NCBI GenBank assembly: GCA_900696495.1
Contig: CAADGI010000008.1
Span: 62,001 to 126,000 of the forward strand
Length of the DNA: 64,000 nt
Source of the DNA: an uncultured Alphaproteobacteria bacterium
GTDB lineage: Bacteria; Pseudomonadota; Alphaproteobacteria; Micavibrionales; Micavibrionaceae
Reading direction: 5' to 3'
This document shows positions 14,247-22,877 of the stretch, in pieces. The notes below the pieces were generated by a model. That model was not told where the DNA came from. It made no database searches and worked only from the letters and a program-made list of their open reading frames with translations. A program made the translations under genes and the position numbers. The first letter of the stretch is position 1, and every line of letters begins with the position of its first letter.

Positions 14247-15110
14247 ATGAAAAAAATAGCCAATCTGCTCGTTATCCTCGGTTCCGCCAGCCTGCTGGCG
14301 GCCTGTTCCTATTTCGACACCGGCGAGACGGTTGATGTCAGCACGGAGAAGCCTGCCGAGAGCGTCGATTTGACCAGCGGCCAGGTTCAGTCGCAGGTGC
14401 TCGACCCGGTTGAATACCGTGATGTGGCGGATGTCATTTACCGTTCCTCGGACGGGCGTGTGGAAGTTTTCCCGCTGGATGGCGAGGACTGGAGAGCGAG
14501 CGAGAGCGACATGAATGATGTGCCCGGGCCGCAATCGTCCGCCGGGCCGTTGGATATACAGCCGGTGACGGCGGTGCCTGTTTATAACGAAACTTATTTG
14601 AATGCCTATCCGGGCGTGGAGGTTTTTCCGCTGGATGATGACATGGCCGCGATGGTCAACCCGCGTGTCGTGCAATATGCGCCGCCCGTATCCGAGCTGA
14701 CGCCGTTTCCGGGGCAGGGGCGGGGAGGCCCGGATCATGGCTATGTCTCGCTGCATGCGGGCGGTAACCCGCTGACGATTTATTTCGACCATGACTCGGT
14801 CTCGCTCAAGCAGGATGACCTGGCGACGCTGTCGGCGGTCGGGCGCGGCTATAGCGGGCAGGATATTTCGGTGATGGGCCATGCGAGCGTGATGTCCTCG
14901 ATCCAAGACCCGGTCCAGCGCAAGATTATCAATCTCAAGATTTCCATGGACCGGGCCTTTGCCGTGGCGCGGGCGCTGATCGAGAGCGGAATTCCGCCCG
15001 AACGCATAGAAACCAAGGGTTATGGCGAAACAAGGCCGCCGGTGCCGGGGCATAAACCTCTCGAGGTCGCTTCGAGACGGGTTGAGGTTCTGGGCGTTTC
15101 CGTGCAGTAA
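14247..15110 (+). CDS. OmpA-family lipoprotein
   Basis: A 287-residue lipoprotein: signal peptide with lipobox LLAAC (Cys20), a variable middle, and a C-terminal OmpA-like peptidoglycan-binding domain from about residue 172 (PLTIYFDHDSVSLKQDD, ISVMGHAS, RAFAVARALIESGIPPERIETKGYGETRP, SRRVEVL). The middle contains two copies of VEVFPLD (near residues 72 and 126), a small internal repeat. The role is probably to tether the outer membrane to the cell wall. It lies eight bases upstream of hom, so the two may share a transcript. Confidence 0.87.
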   Translation: MKKIANLLVILGSASLLAACSYFDTGETVDVSTEKPAESVDLTSGQVQSQVLDPVEYRDVADVIYRSSDGRVEVFPLDGEDWRASESDMNDVPGPQSSAGPLDIQPVTAVPVYNETYLNAYPGVEVFPLDDDMAAMVNPRVVQYAPPVSELTPFPGQGRGGPDHGYVSLHAGGNPLTIYFDHDSVSLKQDDLATLSAVGRGYSGQDISVMGHASVMSSIQDPVQRKIINLKISMDRAFAVARALIESGIPPERIETKGYGETRPPVPGHKPLEVASRRVEVLGVSVQ

Positions 15111-15118
15111 TAGCCCTT

Positions 15119-16405
15119 ATGTCTGAAGTTTTCCGCATTGGCATTGCCGGTCTCGGGACCGTGGGCGCAGGGGTTGTCAAAATCCTGCAGCAGAATGGCG
15201 ACATGATCGCCGAGCGGGCGGGGAAGAAAATTGAAATCGTCACGGTTTCGGCGCGGAGCAAGAAAGACCGCGGCGTCGATCTTTCGAAATATAAATGGGC
15301 GGACAAGCCGGAGAGCCTGGCCGACGAAAAACTGGACGCGGTTGTCGAGCTGATGGGCGGCGCGGAAGGCACGGCGCGGACGCTGGTCACGAAATCGCTC
15401 GAGAATAAAAAACATGTCGTGACGGCGAACAAGGCGCTGCTGGCCAATCACGGGTTTGAACTGGCGAGCATTGCCGAGAAGAACGGCGTCAGTCTGATGT
15501 ATGAAGCGTCGGTGGCGGGATGCGTGCCGATTATCCGTTCGCTGCGCGCCGGGTTTACGTCGAACAAGATTACCGGCGTTTACGGTATTCTGAACGGCAC
15601 GTGCAATTATATCCTGACGCAGATGCGCCTGACGGGGCGTGATTTTAAAGAAGTGCTGAAAGAGGCGCAGGCGAAAGGATATGCCGAAGCCGATCCGGCG
15701 GCGGATGTTGAGGGCACGGACGCGGGACACAAGACCGCGATCCTCGCGGCGATTGCCTACGGTGTGAAACCGAATTTCAAGGACATCAAGCTCCGGGGTA
15801 TTACGAAGCTGACGGATGTCGATATCCAGTTTGCCGGGAAGCTCGGGTACAAGATCAAGCTGCTCGGCATCAGCAAGGATTATGACGGCAGGATCGTGCA
15901 AAGCGTCGAGCCGTGCCTTGTGCCTGCCGACGACCCGCTGGGTTCAATCGAGGATGTTTATAACGCCGTATTCGTCGAGGGGGATTTCTTCGAGACGCCC
16001 TTGCTGACCGGGCGCGGGGCGGGCGAGGGGCCGACAGCGTCGGCGGTTGTTGCGGATATCATCGACCTTGCGCGCGGCGTGCACACGCCGACATTTGGAA
16101 TCCCGGCCTCGAAGCTCAAAGATATGAATCCCATGGATCTCGGCGAGACGCAAAGCCGGTTTTATATGCGCATCACCGTGCTCGACAAGCCGGGTGTGAT
16201 TGCCGATATTTCCGCGATCCTGCGCGACCAGAATATTTCCATCGAGAGCGTGCTGCAGCAGGGGCGCGACCCGGGCCAGCCGGTGAATGTCGTGATGACC
16301 ACGCATGAGGCACGGCGGGCGAATATCGCCGAAAGCTGCCGCCAGATCGCGAAACTGGATTCCACGATCGGGGAACCATGCCTGCTGCGGGTGGTTGTAT
16401 TATAG
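15119..16405 (+). CDS. hom: homoserine dehydrogenase
   Basis: It reduces aspartate semialdehyde to homoserine in the threonine/methionine pathway. The 428-residue form has a Rossmann NAD(P) motif GIAGLGTVGAGVV, the catalytic domain signature AAADVEGTDAGHKTAIL-like (here ADPAADVEGTDAGHK) and a C-terminal ACT domain from about residue 348 (YMRITVLDKPGVIADISAIL) for threonine feedback. Length is typical of the monofunctional enzyme. The ATG is at 15119, eight bases after the lipoprotein gene; glpX and recJ follow, a conserved alphaproteobacterial order. Confidence 0.96.
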   Translation: MSEVFRIGIAGLGTVGAGVVKILQQNGDMIAERAGKKIEIVTVSARSKKDRGVDLSKYKWADKPESLADEKLDAVVELMGGAEGTARTLVTKSLENKKHVVTANKALLANHGFELASIAEKNGVSLMYEASVAGCVPIIRSLRAGFTSNKITGVYGILNGTCNYILTQMRLTGRDFKEVLKEAQAKGYAEADPAADVEGTDAGHKTAILAAIAYGVKPNFKDIKLRGITKLTDVDIQFAGKLGYKIKLLGISKDYDGRIVQSVEPCLVPADDPLGSIEDVYNAVFVEGDFFETPLLTGRGAGEGPTASAVVADIIDLARGVHTPTFGIPASKLKDMNPMDLGETQSRFYMRITVLDKPGVIADISAILRDQNISIESVLQQGRDPGQPVNVVMTTHEARRANIAESCRQIAKLDSTIGEPCLLRVVVL

Positions 16406-16429
16406 GGGGCAAGAGAATAAGATAAGCCC

Positions 16430-17437
16430 ATGATCCCGAAAGAAAAGACACAAGCCATGACCGATAATCAAATGGACCGCAATTTCGCGCTCGAAGCCAT
16501 TCGCGTGACGGAGGCGGCGGCGCTGGCGGCATCCCGCCTGATCGGACGGGGCGATAAGGACGGCGCCGACCAGGCGGCGGTGGATGCGATGCGCGAGGCG
16601 CTCAATACGCTCCATATTTCAGGCCGGGTCGTGATCGGCGAGGGCGAGCGCGACGAGGCGCCGATGCTGTATATCGGCGAGGAAGTCGGACAGGGCGGAC
16701 CGAGAATTGATATCGCGCTCGATCCGCTGGAGGGCACGGATATTACCGCGCGCGGCGGCAACAACGCGCTGGCGGTGCTGGCGATGGCGGATGAGGGTGG
16801 GTTCCTGAATGCGCCCGATGTTTACATGGACAAGCTGGCGGTCGGACCGAATGTGAATCCGAAAATTCTCGATCTGGATGCGCCGATGTCGGATTTGCTT
16901 AAAAAGATCGCCAAGGAAAAAGGCACGAAGATCGAAGATTTGATGGTCTGCATCCTGGACCGCCCGCGTCATGAGAAGCTGATGAACGATGTGCGCGCGG
17001 CTGGGGCGCGCATTACGCTGATCCAGGACGGCGATGTCAGCGCGGTGATCGCGACGACCGACCCGGAGACGGGCATCGATGTTTATGTCGGCAATGGCGG
17101 GGCGCCGGAAGGCGTGCTGGCGGCGGCGGCGCTGCAATGTATCGGCGGATCGATTTTAGGGCGCCTGATTTTCAGGAATGACGACGAGCGGGCGCGGGCC
17201 GAGCGCTGGGGCATCAAGGATCTCAAGAAGATTTATACGACGGACGATCTCGCGAAACCCGGTAATGTAATGTTCGCGGCGACGGGTGTGACGGACGGGA
17301 CGATGCTTCGCGGCGTGCGGCGTTTTCCGGGCGGGGCTTCGACCTCGTCGATTATCATGCGGTCGCGTTCCGGCACCGTTAGACGCGTGGAAGCCACCCA
17401 TAATTTCGAACGGAAAAACTGGCTTAAATCCGTGTAA
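16430..17437 (+). CDS. glpX: class II fructose-1,6-bisphosphatase (GlpX)
   Basis: This gluconeogenic phosphatase contains the metal-binding signatures GRGDKDGADQAAVDAMR, GEGERDEAPMLYIGE and LDPLEGTDITARGGNNAL, plus GNGGAPEGVLAAAAL. Three in-frame starts exist: 16430, 16457 and 16472. The family N-terminus usually reads M-x-RNFALE, so 16472 (MDRNFALEAI) is a realistic alternative to the 335-residue version. It lies 24 bases after hom. Confidence 0.95.
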   Translation: MIPKEKTQAMTDNQMDRNFALEAIRVTEAAALAASRLIGRGDKDGADQAAVDAMREALNTLHISGRVVIGEGERDEAPMLYIGEEVGQGGPRIDIALDPLEGTDITARGGNNALAVLAMADEGGFLNAPDVYMDKLAVGPNVNPKILDLDAPMSDLLKKIAKEKGTKIEDLMVCILDRPRHEKLMNDVRAAGARITLIQDGDVSAVIATTDPETGIDVYVGNGGAPEGVLAAAALQCIGGSILGRLIFRNDDERARAERWGIKDLKKIYTTDDLAKPGNVMFAATGVTDGTMLRGVRRFPGGASTSSIIMRSRSGTVRRVEATHNFERKNWLKSV

Positions 17438-17458
17438 ATCCATGTGTTATCCCCGAGA

Positions 17459-17600
17459 CCATGCGTAGCATGGCTTAAATGTCGAAAATTCATAATGTGC
17501 GCGGCCTTGCCGCATTCTTTATTATGGACTGGACCCCCGCTTTCGCGGGGGTGACAACAGGTGGATACTTTCGCCGGGATGACGGGGATTGTAGAATGGG
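17459..17600. repeat. cluster of intergenic hairpins between glpX and recJ
   Basis: The 165-base gap contains CCATGCGTAGCATGG (17459-17473), the perfect hairpin ACCCCCGCTTTCGCGGGGGT (17533-17552) followed by GACA, and a half-unit CTTTCGCCGGGATGAC (17569-17584) that matches the right arm of the repeat at 5740. It appears to be stacked or recombined copies of the dispersed palindrome. No strong T-run is present, so readthrough into recJ is possible. Confidence 0.65.
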
Positions 17601-17603
17601 CGC

Positions 17604-19406
17604 ATGCCCGATTCACTCTTTAATATCGAAAAATCACTCATGCAGAGCCGTTGGGTGATGCCCGATATCGAGCTTTCGATTATCGAGCAGGTGGCGCGCA
17701 AGCATGGGCTGCCTGAGGCGGTGGCGCGGCTTTTATGCGCGCGGCAGATCGGTGAAGAGGATGTGCCGCGTTTTCTCAACCCGACGCTCAAGAATGATTT
17801 TCCGGACCCGTTTTCGCTGACGGGCATGCGTGCGCTGGCCGAGGATATCAGCGATGCGATTATCAAAAAAAGAAAGATCAGCATTTTCGGTGATTTCGAC
17901 GTCGACGGCGCGACATCGTCGGCCATTCTGCACCGGTTCCTGAAACAGTATGGCGTCGATGCGCCGATTTATATTCCGGACCGTCTGACGGAAGGGTACG
18001 GGCCGAACACCGAGGCGCTGCAGAAACTGAAAGCGGACGGCGCGGAGATTGTGTTCCTGCTCGATTGCGGCACCACCGCATTCGATATCGTCGCGGAAGG
18101 CAAGGCGATGGGGCTTGAGATTATCATTCTCGACCACCACGAGGCGGAGGAGAAGCTGCCGGATGCCAAACATGTCATCAATCCCAAGCGCAGGGATGAT
18201 ACATCGAGCTTGCAGATGCTGGCGGCGTGCGGGGTGACGTTTTTGACCTGTATCGCGATCAACAACCGTCTCAAGGAAAAGACCGGGCAGGCGGGGGCGG
18301 ATCTGAAAAACCTGCTGGATCTCGTGGCGCTGGGGACGGTGTGCGACATGGTGCCGCTGAAGGGCGCGAACAGGCTGTTCGTCAAGGCAGGTTTTGCGCA
18401 GATGGCGAAGCGGCAGAATGCCGGGATTGCGGCGCTGCTGGAAACCGCGAAGGTCAATAATGTGCCGGATGTGTTCACGGCGGGATTTATTCTGGGACCG
18501 CGCATCAATGCCGGAAGCCGCGTGCACAAGGCCGATCTGGGGGCGCAGCTTTTGAGCACTGATGATGCGGAAGTAGCGAAGAATATCGCCTGGACGCTGC
18601 ATGACTGCAACGAGAAGCGCAAGGAAATGCAAGCGCAGATGGAGTTCGAGGCGATTGAGAAAGTGGATCAGCTTGGGTTGGATCAATTCCCGGCGATTGT
18701 CGTCGATGATGAAGCCTGGCACCCGGGACTGGCGGGATTAGTTGCAGGGCGGCTGAAGGATAAATACGGCAAGCCGGCCTGCGTGATCACCTACACGGAG
18801 AACGGCCGCAAGGAAGGCAAGGGTTCGGGCCGCAGCGTGGCGGGGGTCAATATCGCGAAAGTGTTTATCGATGCGCGGCGTGCGGGACTCCTGGAAAAAG
18901 GCGGCGGGCATGCGATGGCGGGAGGATTTACCGTTCTACCCGAAAAAATCGAGGCATTTCGTGAATTTATTTACCGGCATGTGAAAAGCCAGGCCGCTTC
19001 ACAGATGGCGAATAGTGAATCGCTGATCGATGGTGTATTATCCGTGCGTGGCCTGCGCGCGGATTTCGTAAAAATGCTGCGGGATTCCGTGGGTCCGTTC
19101 GGGCAGGAACATCCCGAGCCGCTGTTCGTTATCAATAACGTGCGGATTCATTCCGCGGATGTGGTCGGTTCAGCACATGTGCGCGTGCTGGCGGGCGACT
19201 GGGAAGGCGGGACAAGGCTCAAGGCGGTTGCTTTCCGTGCGGTGGATACGCCGCTGGGCGATGCGTTGCTGAAGCAGGGGAAGCGGCCGTTTCATTTGTG
19301 CGGGACGCTGAAGATCAATGAATGGCAGGGGCGCGAGAGCGTCGAGATGCATATTAAAGACGCTGCGTTTGCTATGGACATTCAGGCAGAGAAGAGAACA
19401 GCATGA
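17604..19406 (+). CDS. recJ: single-stranded-DNA-specific exonuclease RecJ
   Basis: A 5'-3' ssDNA exonuclease for recombination and mismatch repair. The 600-residue protein has the DHH-family motifs: ISIFGDFDVDGATSSAIL (motif I), FLLDCGTTAFD, IILDHHEAEEKLP (DHH box), then the DHHA1 domain with KGSGRSVAGVN and KGGGHAMAGGFTV, and a C-terminal OB fold. Length is usual. An alternative ATG at 17640 would drop 12 residues. Its end overlaps the next gene by four bases (ATGA), which suggests coupling. Confidence 0.95.
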   Translation: MPDSLFNIEKSLMQSRWVMPDIELSIIEQVARKHGLPEAVARLLCARQIGEEDVPRFLNPTLKNDFPDPFSLTGMRALAEDISDAIIKKRKISIFGDFDVDGATSSAILHRFLKQYGVDAPIYIPDRLTEGYGPNTEALQKLKADGAEIVFLLDCGTTAFDIVAEGKAMGLEIIILDHHEAEEKLPDAKHVINPKRRDDTSSLQMLAACGVTFLTCIAINNRLKEKTGQAGADLKNLLDLVALGTVCDMVPLKGANRLFVKAGFAQMAKRQNAGIAALLETAKVNNVPDVFTAGFILGPRINAGSRVHKADLGAQLLSTDDAEVAKNIAWTLHDCNEKRKEMQAQMEFEAIEKVDQLGLDQFPAIVVDDEAWHPGLAGLVAGRLKDKYGKPACVITYTENGRKEGKGSGRSVAGVNIAKVFIDARRAGLLEKGGGHAMAGGFTVLPEKIEAFREFIYRHVKSQAASQMANSESLIDGVLSVRGLRADFVKMLRDSVGPFGQEHPEPLFVINNVRIHSADVVGSAHVRVLAGDWEGGTRLKAVAFRAVDTPLGDALLKQGKRPFHLCGTLKINEWQGRESVEMHIKDAAFAMDIQAEKRTA

Positions 19407-20635
19407 AAGCGTTCGATCCACAGGAAGTCAGGAAGCTTTTTCCGGCATTGGCGAAAAAAACAAGCGGAACCATGTCCGTATTTTTCGACGGGCCGGGCGG
19501 CACGCAGGTGCCCGAAAGCGTGGCCAAGGCCATGTCGGATTATTTCCTGCAGGGCACGAGCAATGTGATTGCGAGCCAGTTTTATACCGTAAAGCGCACG
19601 CATGAAATCGTGCGTACGGCGCGGGAGCGTGGCGCAGCGTTTTTCAATGCATCGCCGGGCGAAATTATTTTCGGCGCGAATATGAGCACCATCACAGCGC
19701 ATTTAAGCCGTTCGATCAGCCGGGAATGGAACGCGGGTGATGAAATAATTTTAACGCATCTCGATCATTATGCGAATATTTCATACTGGAAGCAGGCGGC
19801 GGAGGACAGGGGCGTGAAATGGCACATGGTGCCGGTGCGGCCCGATGACTGCACGCTGGATTACAATTACCTGGAATCGGTGATTTCAGATAAGACGAAA
19901 TTCATCGCGTTTACGCTGGCGTCGAATGCGTGCGGGTCACTGACCGATGCAGTGCGGATTATGAGGGCGGCAAAATCGGTTAAGGCCATGACATATGCCG
20001 ACGCGACGCACTACGCGCCGCATTACCTGCCGGACGTAAAAGCTCTTGATTGCGATTTCATGGCCTGTTCGCCGTATAAATTTTACGGGCCGCATATGGG
20101 CATGGTGTACGGCAAGCGCGAACATTTGGAACGGCTGAAGCCTTATAAAGTTGAACCGGCGATCGTTACGCCGCCTGAATGCTGGGAGACCGGCACGCAG
20201 AATTTCGAGGCGATGGCGGGATTTGTGGCCGCGATCGATTACATCGCCTCGATCGGCTTGTTCAGCAAGTCACTCCGCGAGCAGCTGGAATCCAGCTATA
20301 CCCGCGTGGGCGCGTACGAGCGCGAGTGGAGCAGGAGATTCCTGAAGCACGTGAAAGAAACCGGGAATATTACAGTATGGGGCATTACCGATCCGGAGCG
20401 CGTGCGCGAGCGCACGGCGACATTCGCGATTACCGTCGATGGTTTCAAATCGCCCGCGGTTTCCGATCACCTGGCGAAAGAGAATATCACGACAGGCGCG
20501 GGGAGTTTTTACAATCATGGCGTGACGGACGCGCTGGGGCTGACATCCAAGGGCGGCGTCGTGCGCGTCGGGTGCGTGCATTACAACACGTTCGCCGAAA
20601 TGGATATGCTGTTTGAGAGTTTAGAAAAACTTTGA
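19403..20635 (+). CDS. cysteine desulfurase-like class V aminotransferase (VC1184-type family)
   Basis: A 410-residue PLP enzyme resembling SufS/NifS. The PLP lysine is Lys226 in ACSPYKFYGPHMG; the N-terminal FFDGPGGTQVP and the cofactor Asp/His region (YADATHYAPH) are present. This subfamily carries the cysteine-desulfurase fold but lacks the conserved catalytic Cys loop in the usual position, so true desulfurase activity is doubtful and the substrate is open. It overlaps recJ by ATGA. The convergent 2OG-Fe oxygenase at 20723 is its only other neighbour. Confidence 0.85.
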   Translation: MKAFDPQEVRKLFPALAKKTSGTMSVFFDGPGGTQVPESVAKAMSDYFLQGTSNVIASQFYTVKRTHEIVRTARERGAAFFNASPGEIIFGANMSTITAHLSRSISREWNAGDEIILTHLDHYANISYWKQAAEDRGVKWHMVPVRPDDCTLDYNYLESVISDKTKFIAFTLASNACGSLTDAVRIMRAAKSVKAMTYADATHYAPHYLPDVKALDCDFMACSPYKFYGPHMGMVYGKREHLERLKPYKVEPAIVTPPECWETGTQNFEAMAGFVAAIDYIASIGLFSKSLREQLESSYTRVGAYEREWSRRFLKHVKETGNITVWGITDPERVRERTATFAITVDGFKSPAVSDHLAKENITTGAGSFYNHGVTDALGLTSKGGVVRVGCVHYNTFAEMDMLFESLEKL

Positions 20636-20649
20636 TTCTGTAAATCGAA

Positions 20650-20717
20650 ACCCCATCGCAAGACGGGGTCCATGAGATATGTTTGCGCATGTTCATGGTC
20701 CCCGGCTTTCGCCGGGG
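20650..20717. repeat. two intergenic hairpins between convergent genes
   Basis: CCCCATC-GCAA-GACGGGG (20651-20668, one mismatch) and CCCCGGCTTTCGCCGGGG (20700-20717), the latter a variant of the dispersed palindrome. They sit between the convergent PLP-enzyme and oxygenase genes and may act as a bidirectional stop, but no T-run is seen. Confidence 0.6.
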
Positions 20718-20722
20718 TTGCG

Positions 20723-21376
20723 TCAAGCCGATTGCAGCGCCTCGTTCGCCGTCAGGATTATCAGATCCCAGTAACCTTCATCCTTGTTCGGACGCGGCAC
20801 GAGCGGCGCGGCGTAATGGAACAGGCGTTTGTCGTTCAGAATCATGAATTCGCCGGGTTCCAGTTGTTTCACCAACAAGGGCGCTTCATCGGGCGAGGGG
20901 TAGATCATGAGTTCGCCGCCGTCGATATTGTGCGAATTGACCATGAACATGCCGATATAATCGAAACCGTCCTGGTGCACGCCCTCGGGAGCCGGGATTT
21001 TGACGCGCTTGGCGCAATGCCAGCGGATCTGGTGGACTTCGATGGCGCTGTTTTCGCTTAAGTTCGTGCGCTCGCGGAACTCCTCGAACATCTTCAGGAA
21101 TACGGGGTTCGTTTCCAGCGACGGGTCGAGGGGTTCGTATTTGCGCTCGACGTCGCCGACATGCTTGTTGATATTGCTGCTCTGCATGAAATCTTTTTGC
21201 GAGAGTTTCGTGACCGAGCCGTCGGCGTTGTGGCGGTAGCAGGAATACCGGCGCGAGCGCAGGCGCTTTTCCGCGTATTTATCCTCGGGAAGATTGTCAA
21301 AGCTTGGGTGCAGGCTGGACATGTCCTGGATGGTAAGCCAGCCGAGTTCGTAAAGCTGATCGCCTTTGATTGTCAT
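20723..21376 (-). CDS. 2-oxoglutarate/Fe(II) dioxygenase family protein (PF10014 type)
   Basis: A 217-residue protein with the features of the family that includes the bacterial L-isoleucine hydroxylase: iron ligands His134 and Asp136 in GVHQDGFDYIG, the distal His187 in LFHYAAPLVPR, and the preceding EVHQIRWHCAKR strand. GGAGGG lies seven bases before ATG 21376. Free amino acid hydroxylation is the known activity in the family; the substrate here cannot be read from the sequence. It converges on a class V aminotransferase-like enzyme. Confidence 0.82.
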   Translation of the reverse strand: MTIKGDQLYELGWLTIQDMSSLHPSFDNLPEDKYAEKRLRSRRYSCYRHNADGSVTKLSQKDFMQSSNINKHVGDVERKYEPLDPSLETNPVFLKMFEEFRERTNLSENSAIEVHQIRWHCAKRVKIPAPEGVHQDGFDYIGMFMVNSHNIDGGELMIYPSPDEAPLLVKQLEPGEFMILNDKRLFHYAAPLVPRPNKDEGYWDLIILTANEALQSA

Positions 21377-21411
21377 GGAAGACCCTCCATGATTCTAGTA
21401 TAGCACAAATT

Positions 21412-21843
21412 TCAATCCGCGCATTTCGCGCAGGTGCCGTGCAGTTCCATGGTCTTGTGGGAAATGCGAAAGCCTTCATCGGCGACTTTTTTGGCGATAT
21501 AATCGTCAATCGCGTGGTTGTGGAGTTCCTCGACGCAGCCGCAATCGTCGCAAATGAGGTATTGTGAATCGGTGTGGGCGCAATGACGCTCGACGCAGGG
21601 GATGTAGGCGTTAAGGCTTTCGATGCGATGGACGAGGCCCTGCGCGACGAGGAAATCGAGGGCGCGGTAGATGGTCATCGGTTTCGCGCCTTTCATTTTT
21701 TCGACGACGTCATAGGCTTTCATCGGCGGTTTACCCGCGATCAGGGTTTTAAGCACGTCGCGGCGCGGCGCGGTGAAGCGCTCGCCTTTTTGCAGAAGCG
21801 ATTTTTCGACCCTTTCCAATGTCAGCGCGGTTTTTTCTTGCAT
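21412..21843 (-). CDS. zur: Fur-family regulator, probably zinc-responsive Zur
   Basis: A 143-residue Fur family repressor: winged helix (RFTAPRRDVLKTLIAGKPPMKAYDVVEKM, MTIYRALDFLVAQGLVHRIE) then the dimerisation domain with structural zinc cysteines CDDCGCVE and HGTCAKCAD. The Zur reading comes from these residues and from a Zur-type operator at 21856-21868 in its own promoter. ATG 21843 is preferred over ATG 21852, because the predicted promoter places transcription start at about 21844; the mRNA may be leaderless. It is divergent from a Cys/His-rich membrane protein gene. Confidence 0.87.
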   Translation of the reverse strand: MQEKTALTLERVEKSLLQKGERFTAPRRDVLKTLIAGKPPMKAYDVVEKMKGAKPMTIYRALDFLVAQGLVHRIESLNAYIPCVERHCAHTDSQYLICDDCGCVEELHNHAIDDYIAKKVADEGFRISHKTMELHGTCAKCAD

Positions 21844-21850
21844 AAGGCGC

Positions 21851-21880
21851 ATTATGTTATATTGTAACGAACGTTTTCAA
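21851..21880 (-). promoter_or_regulatory. zur promoter containing the operator
   Basis: On the minus strand TTGAAA (21875-21880) and CATAAT (21851-21856) are 18 bases apart, each five of six to consensus. The Zur-like box fills the spacer's 3' half and touches the -10, as expected for autorepression. Confidence 0.5.
21856..21868. promoter_or_regulatory. Zur-type operator GTTATATTGTAAC
   Basis: A near-perfect dyad (GTTA...TAAC arms, central TATTG) in the 52-base gap between zur and the divergent gene at 21896. It resembles alphaproteobacterial Zur boxes of the GTTATA-N-TATAAC type. It overlaps a plus-strand -10-like TATATT (21858-21863) as well as the zur promoter, so one bound dimer could repress both genes. 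Confidence 0.65.
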
Positions 21881-21895
21881 GGAAATAATAGCCTG

Positions 21896-22303
21896 ATGGA
21901 AAAGTACAGAAAGACAGTCCTGACCGCGATCCTGCTTTCGGAGACAAGCCATATTTTCTGCTGCGTGCTGCCGACGGTGTTCAGCATTGTCAGCGTGCTG
22001 TCGGGGATTGGGATTATCAGCGCCTTGCCGGCGGGATGGACGCATCTCCATGATCTGCTCCATCACTATGAAGTGCCGATGATTGTTTTATCAGGGATGG
22101 TGCTGGCGCTGGGGTGGGGACTGCATTATTACACCGAGCATATGGGGCCGCACGAACAGCACAAGCATTGCTGCGACGGGCATTGCGGGCCGAAAGAGCA
22201 GAAGAAAAATAAAGTGCATATGATTTTAAAAGTGGCGACGATTTTATTTTTGGTGAATGTGACGGTTTATTTCATGTTTCACCGGGGGCACTCTTTTTTT
22301 TAA
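21896..22303 (+). CDS. Cys/His-rich small membrane protein, probable Zur target
   Basis: A 135-residue protein starting at ATG 21896 with AAGGA upstream. It has two or three membrane segments (residues about 8-40, 58-75 and 110-130). A cytoplasmic or periplasmic loop between them is packed with metal ligands: HMGPHEQHKHCCDGHCGPKE. The first segment holds a membrane-embedded FCCVLP pair that recalls the Mer transporters. Divergence from zur across a Zur-type box suggests a zinc-related role. I do not recognise a characterised homologue. Confidence 0.7.
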   Translation: MEKYRKTVLTAILLSETSHIFCCVLPTVFSIVSVLSGIGIISALPAGWTHLHDLLHHYEVPMIVLSGMVLALGWGLHYYTEHMGPHEQHKHCCDGHCGPKEQKKNKVHMILKVATILFLVNVTVYFMFHRGHSFF

Positions 22304-22422
22304 CCACAGCGGTCACAGGCGAAATCACAGTGCGTTTTGCGCTGAATGCCCCTGTGTTTTCGTTGTGAACGCTGTGGTTTGATCTTTTTCTGGATTGCTT
22401 CGGCTTACGGCCTCGCAATGAC
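22302..22422. repeat. modular palindrome, second copy of the CCACAG and GCAATGAC modules
   Basis: AACCACAGCG (22302-22311) and CGCTGTGGTT (22370-22379) are perfect 10-bp inverted repeats around a spacer of about 60 bases that contains further CACAG/CTGTG pairs. The unit is followed by a TGGATTGC...GCAATGAC segment at 22391-22422, the same sequence family as 12076-12104 on the opposite strand. No gene lies here. Confidence 0.75.
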
Positions 22423-22424
22423 GA

Positions 22425-22799
22425 TTAGGAAGTAAAAATCAGCTTTCCGTCCTTGCCGAGGACGCGGTAGAAGCATGAGCGGCGGCCGGTGTGGCAGGCG
22501 GCCTGTTTGGCGCCCTGCATCTCGACGGTAACCCAGAGGCAGTCCTGGTCGCAGTCGGTGCGGATTTCGAGAACTTCCTGGGTTTCGCCGCTGGTCGAGC
22601 CCTTGTGCCAGAGTTCATTGCGGGAGCGGGACCAGAAATGCGCCTCGCCGGTTTCGAGGGTGAGGTCGAGGGCCTCGCGGTTCATCCAGGCGAACATGAG
22701 GACTTGCCCGACGGCGGAGGTCACGATGCAGGGAATCAGCCCTTTTTCATCGAAAACAGGCTTGAATTCGGTGGTTTCGTCGTTTTGGGTTGTGCCCAT
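22425..22799 (-). CDS. hisI: phosphoribosyl-AMP cyclohydrolase
   Basis: HisI opens the purine ring of phosphoribosyl-AMP in the third step of histidine synthesis. The 124-residue monofunctional enzyme has the motifs [29 protein letters not shown], the metal site DCDQDC and the tail [12 protein letters not shown]. It is not fused to HisE and stands alone here, away from other his genes, as in many alphaproteobacteria. Confidence 0.96.
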   Translation of the reverse strand: MGTTQNDETTEFKPVFDEKGLIPCIVTSAVGQVLMFAWMNREALDLTLETGEAHFWSRSRNELWHKGSTSGETQEVLEIRTDCDQDCLWVTVEMQGAKQAACHTGRRSCFYRVLGKDGKLIFTS

Positions 22800-22877
22800 A
22801 AATCACGCGTTTTAGTTGCTTTTCCCTAGGTTTTATAATAATAAGTCGAGCTTATTGAAAGTGATATTAAACAATCC

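Noticed and set aside
14142-15053. 303-codon open frame antisense to the OmpA-type lipoprotein gene
   Set aside because: The plus-strand gene has a lipobox and OmpA motifs; the antisense product is Arg/His-rich with no domain.
17733-18722. 329-codon open frame antisense to recJ
   Set aside because: Shadow of recJ codon usage, Arg/His-rich, no recognisable domain.
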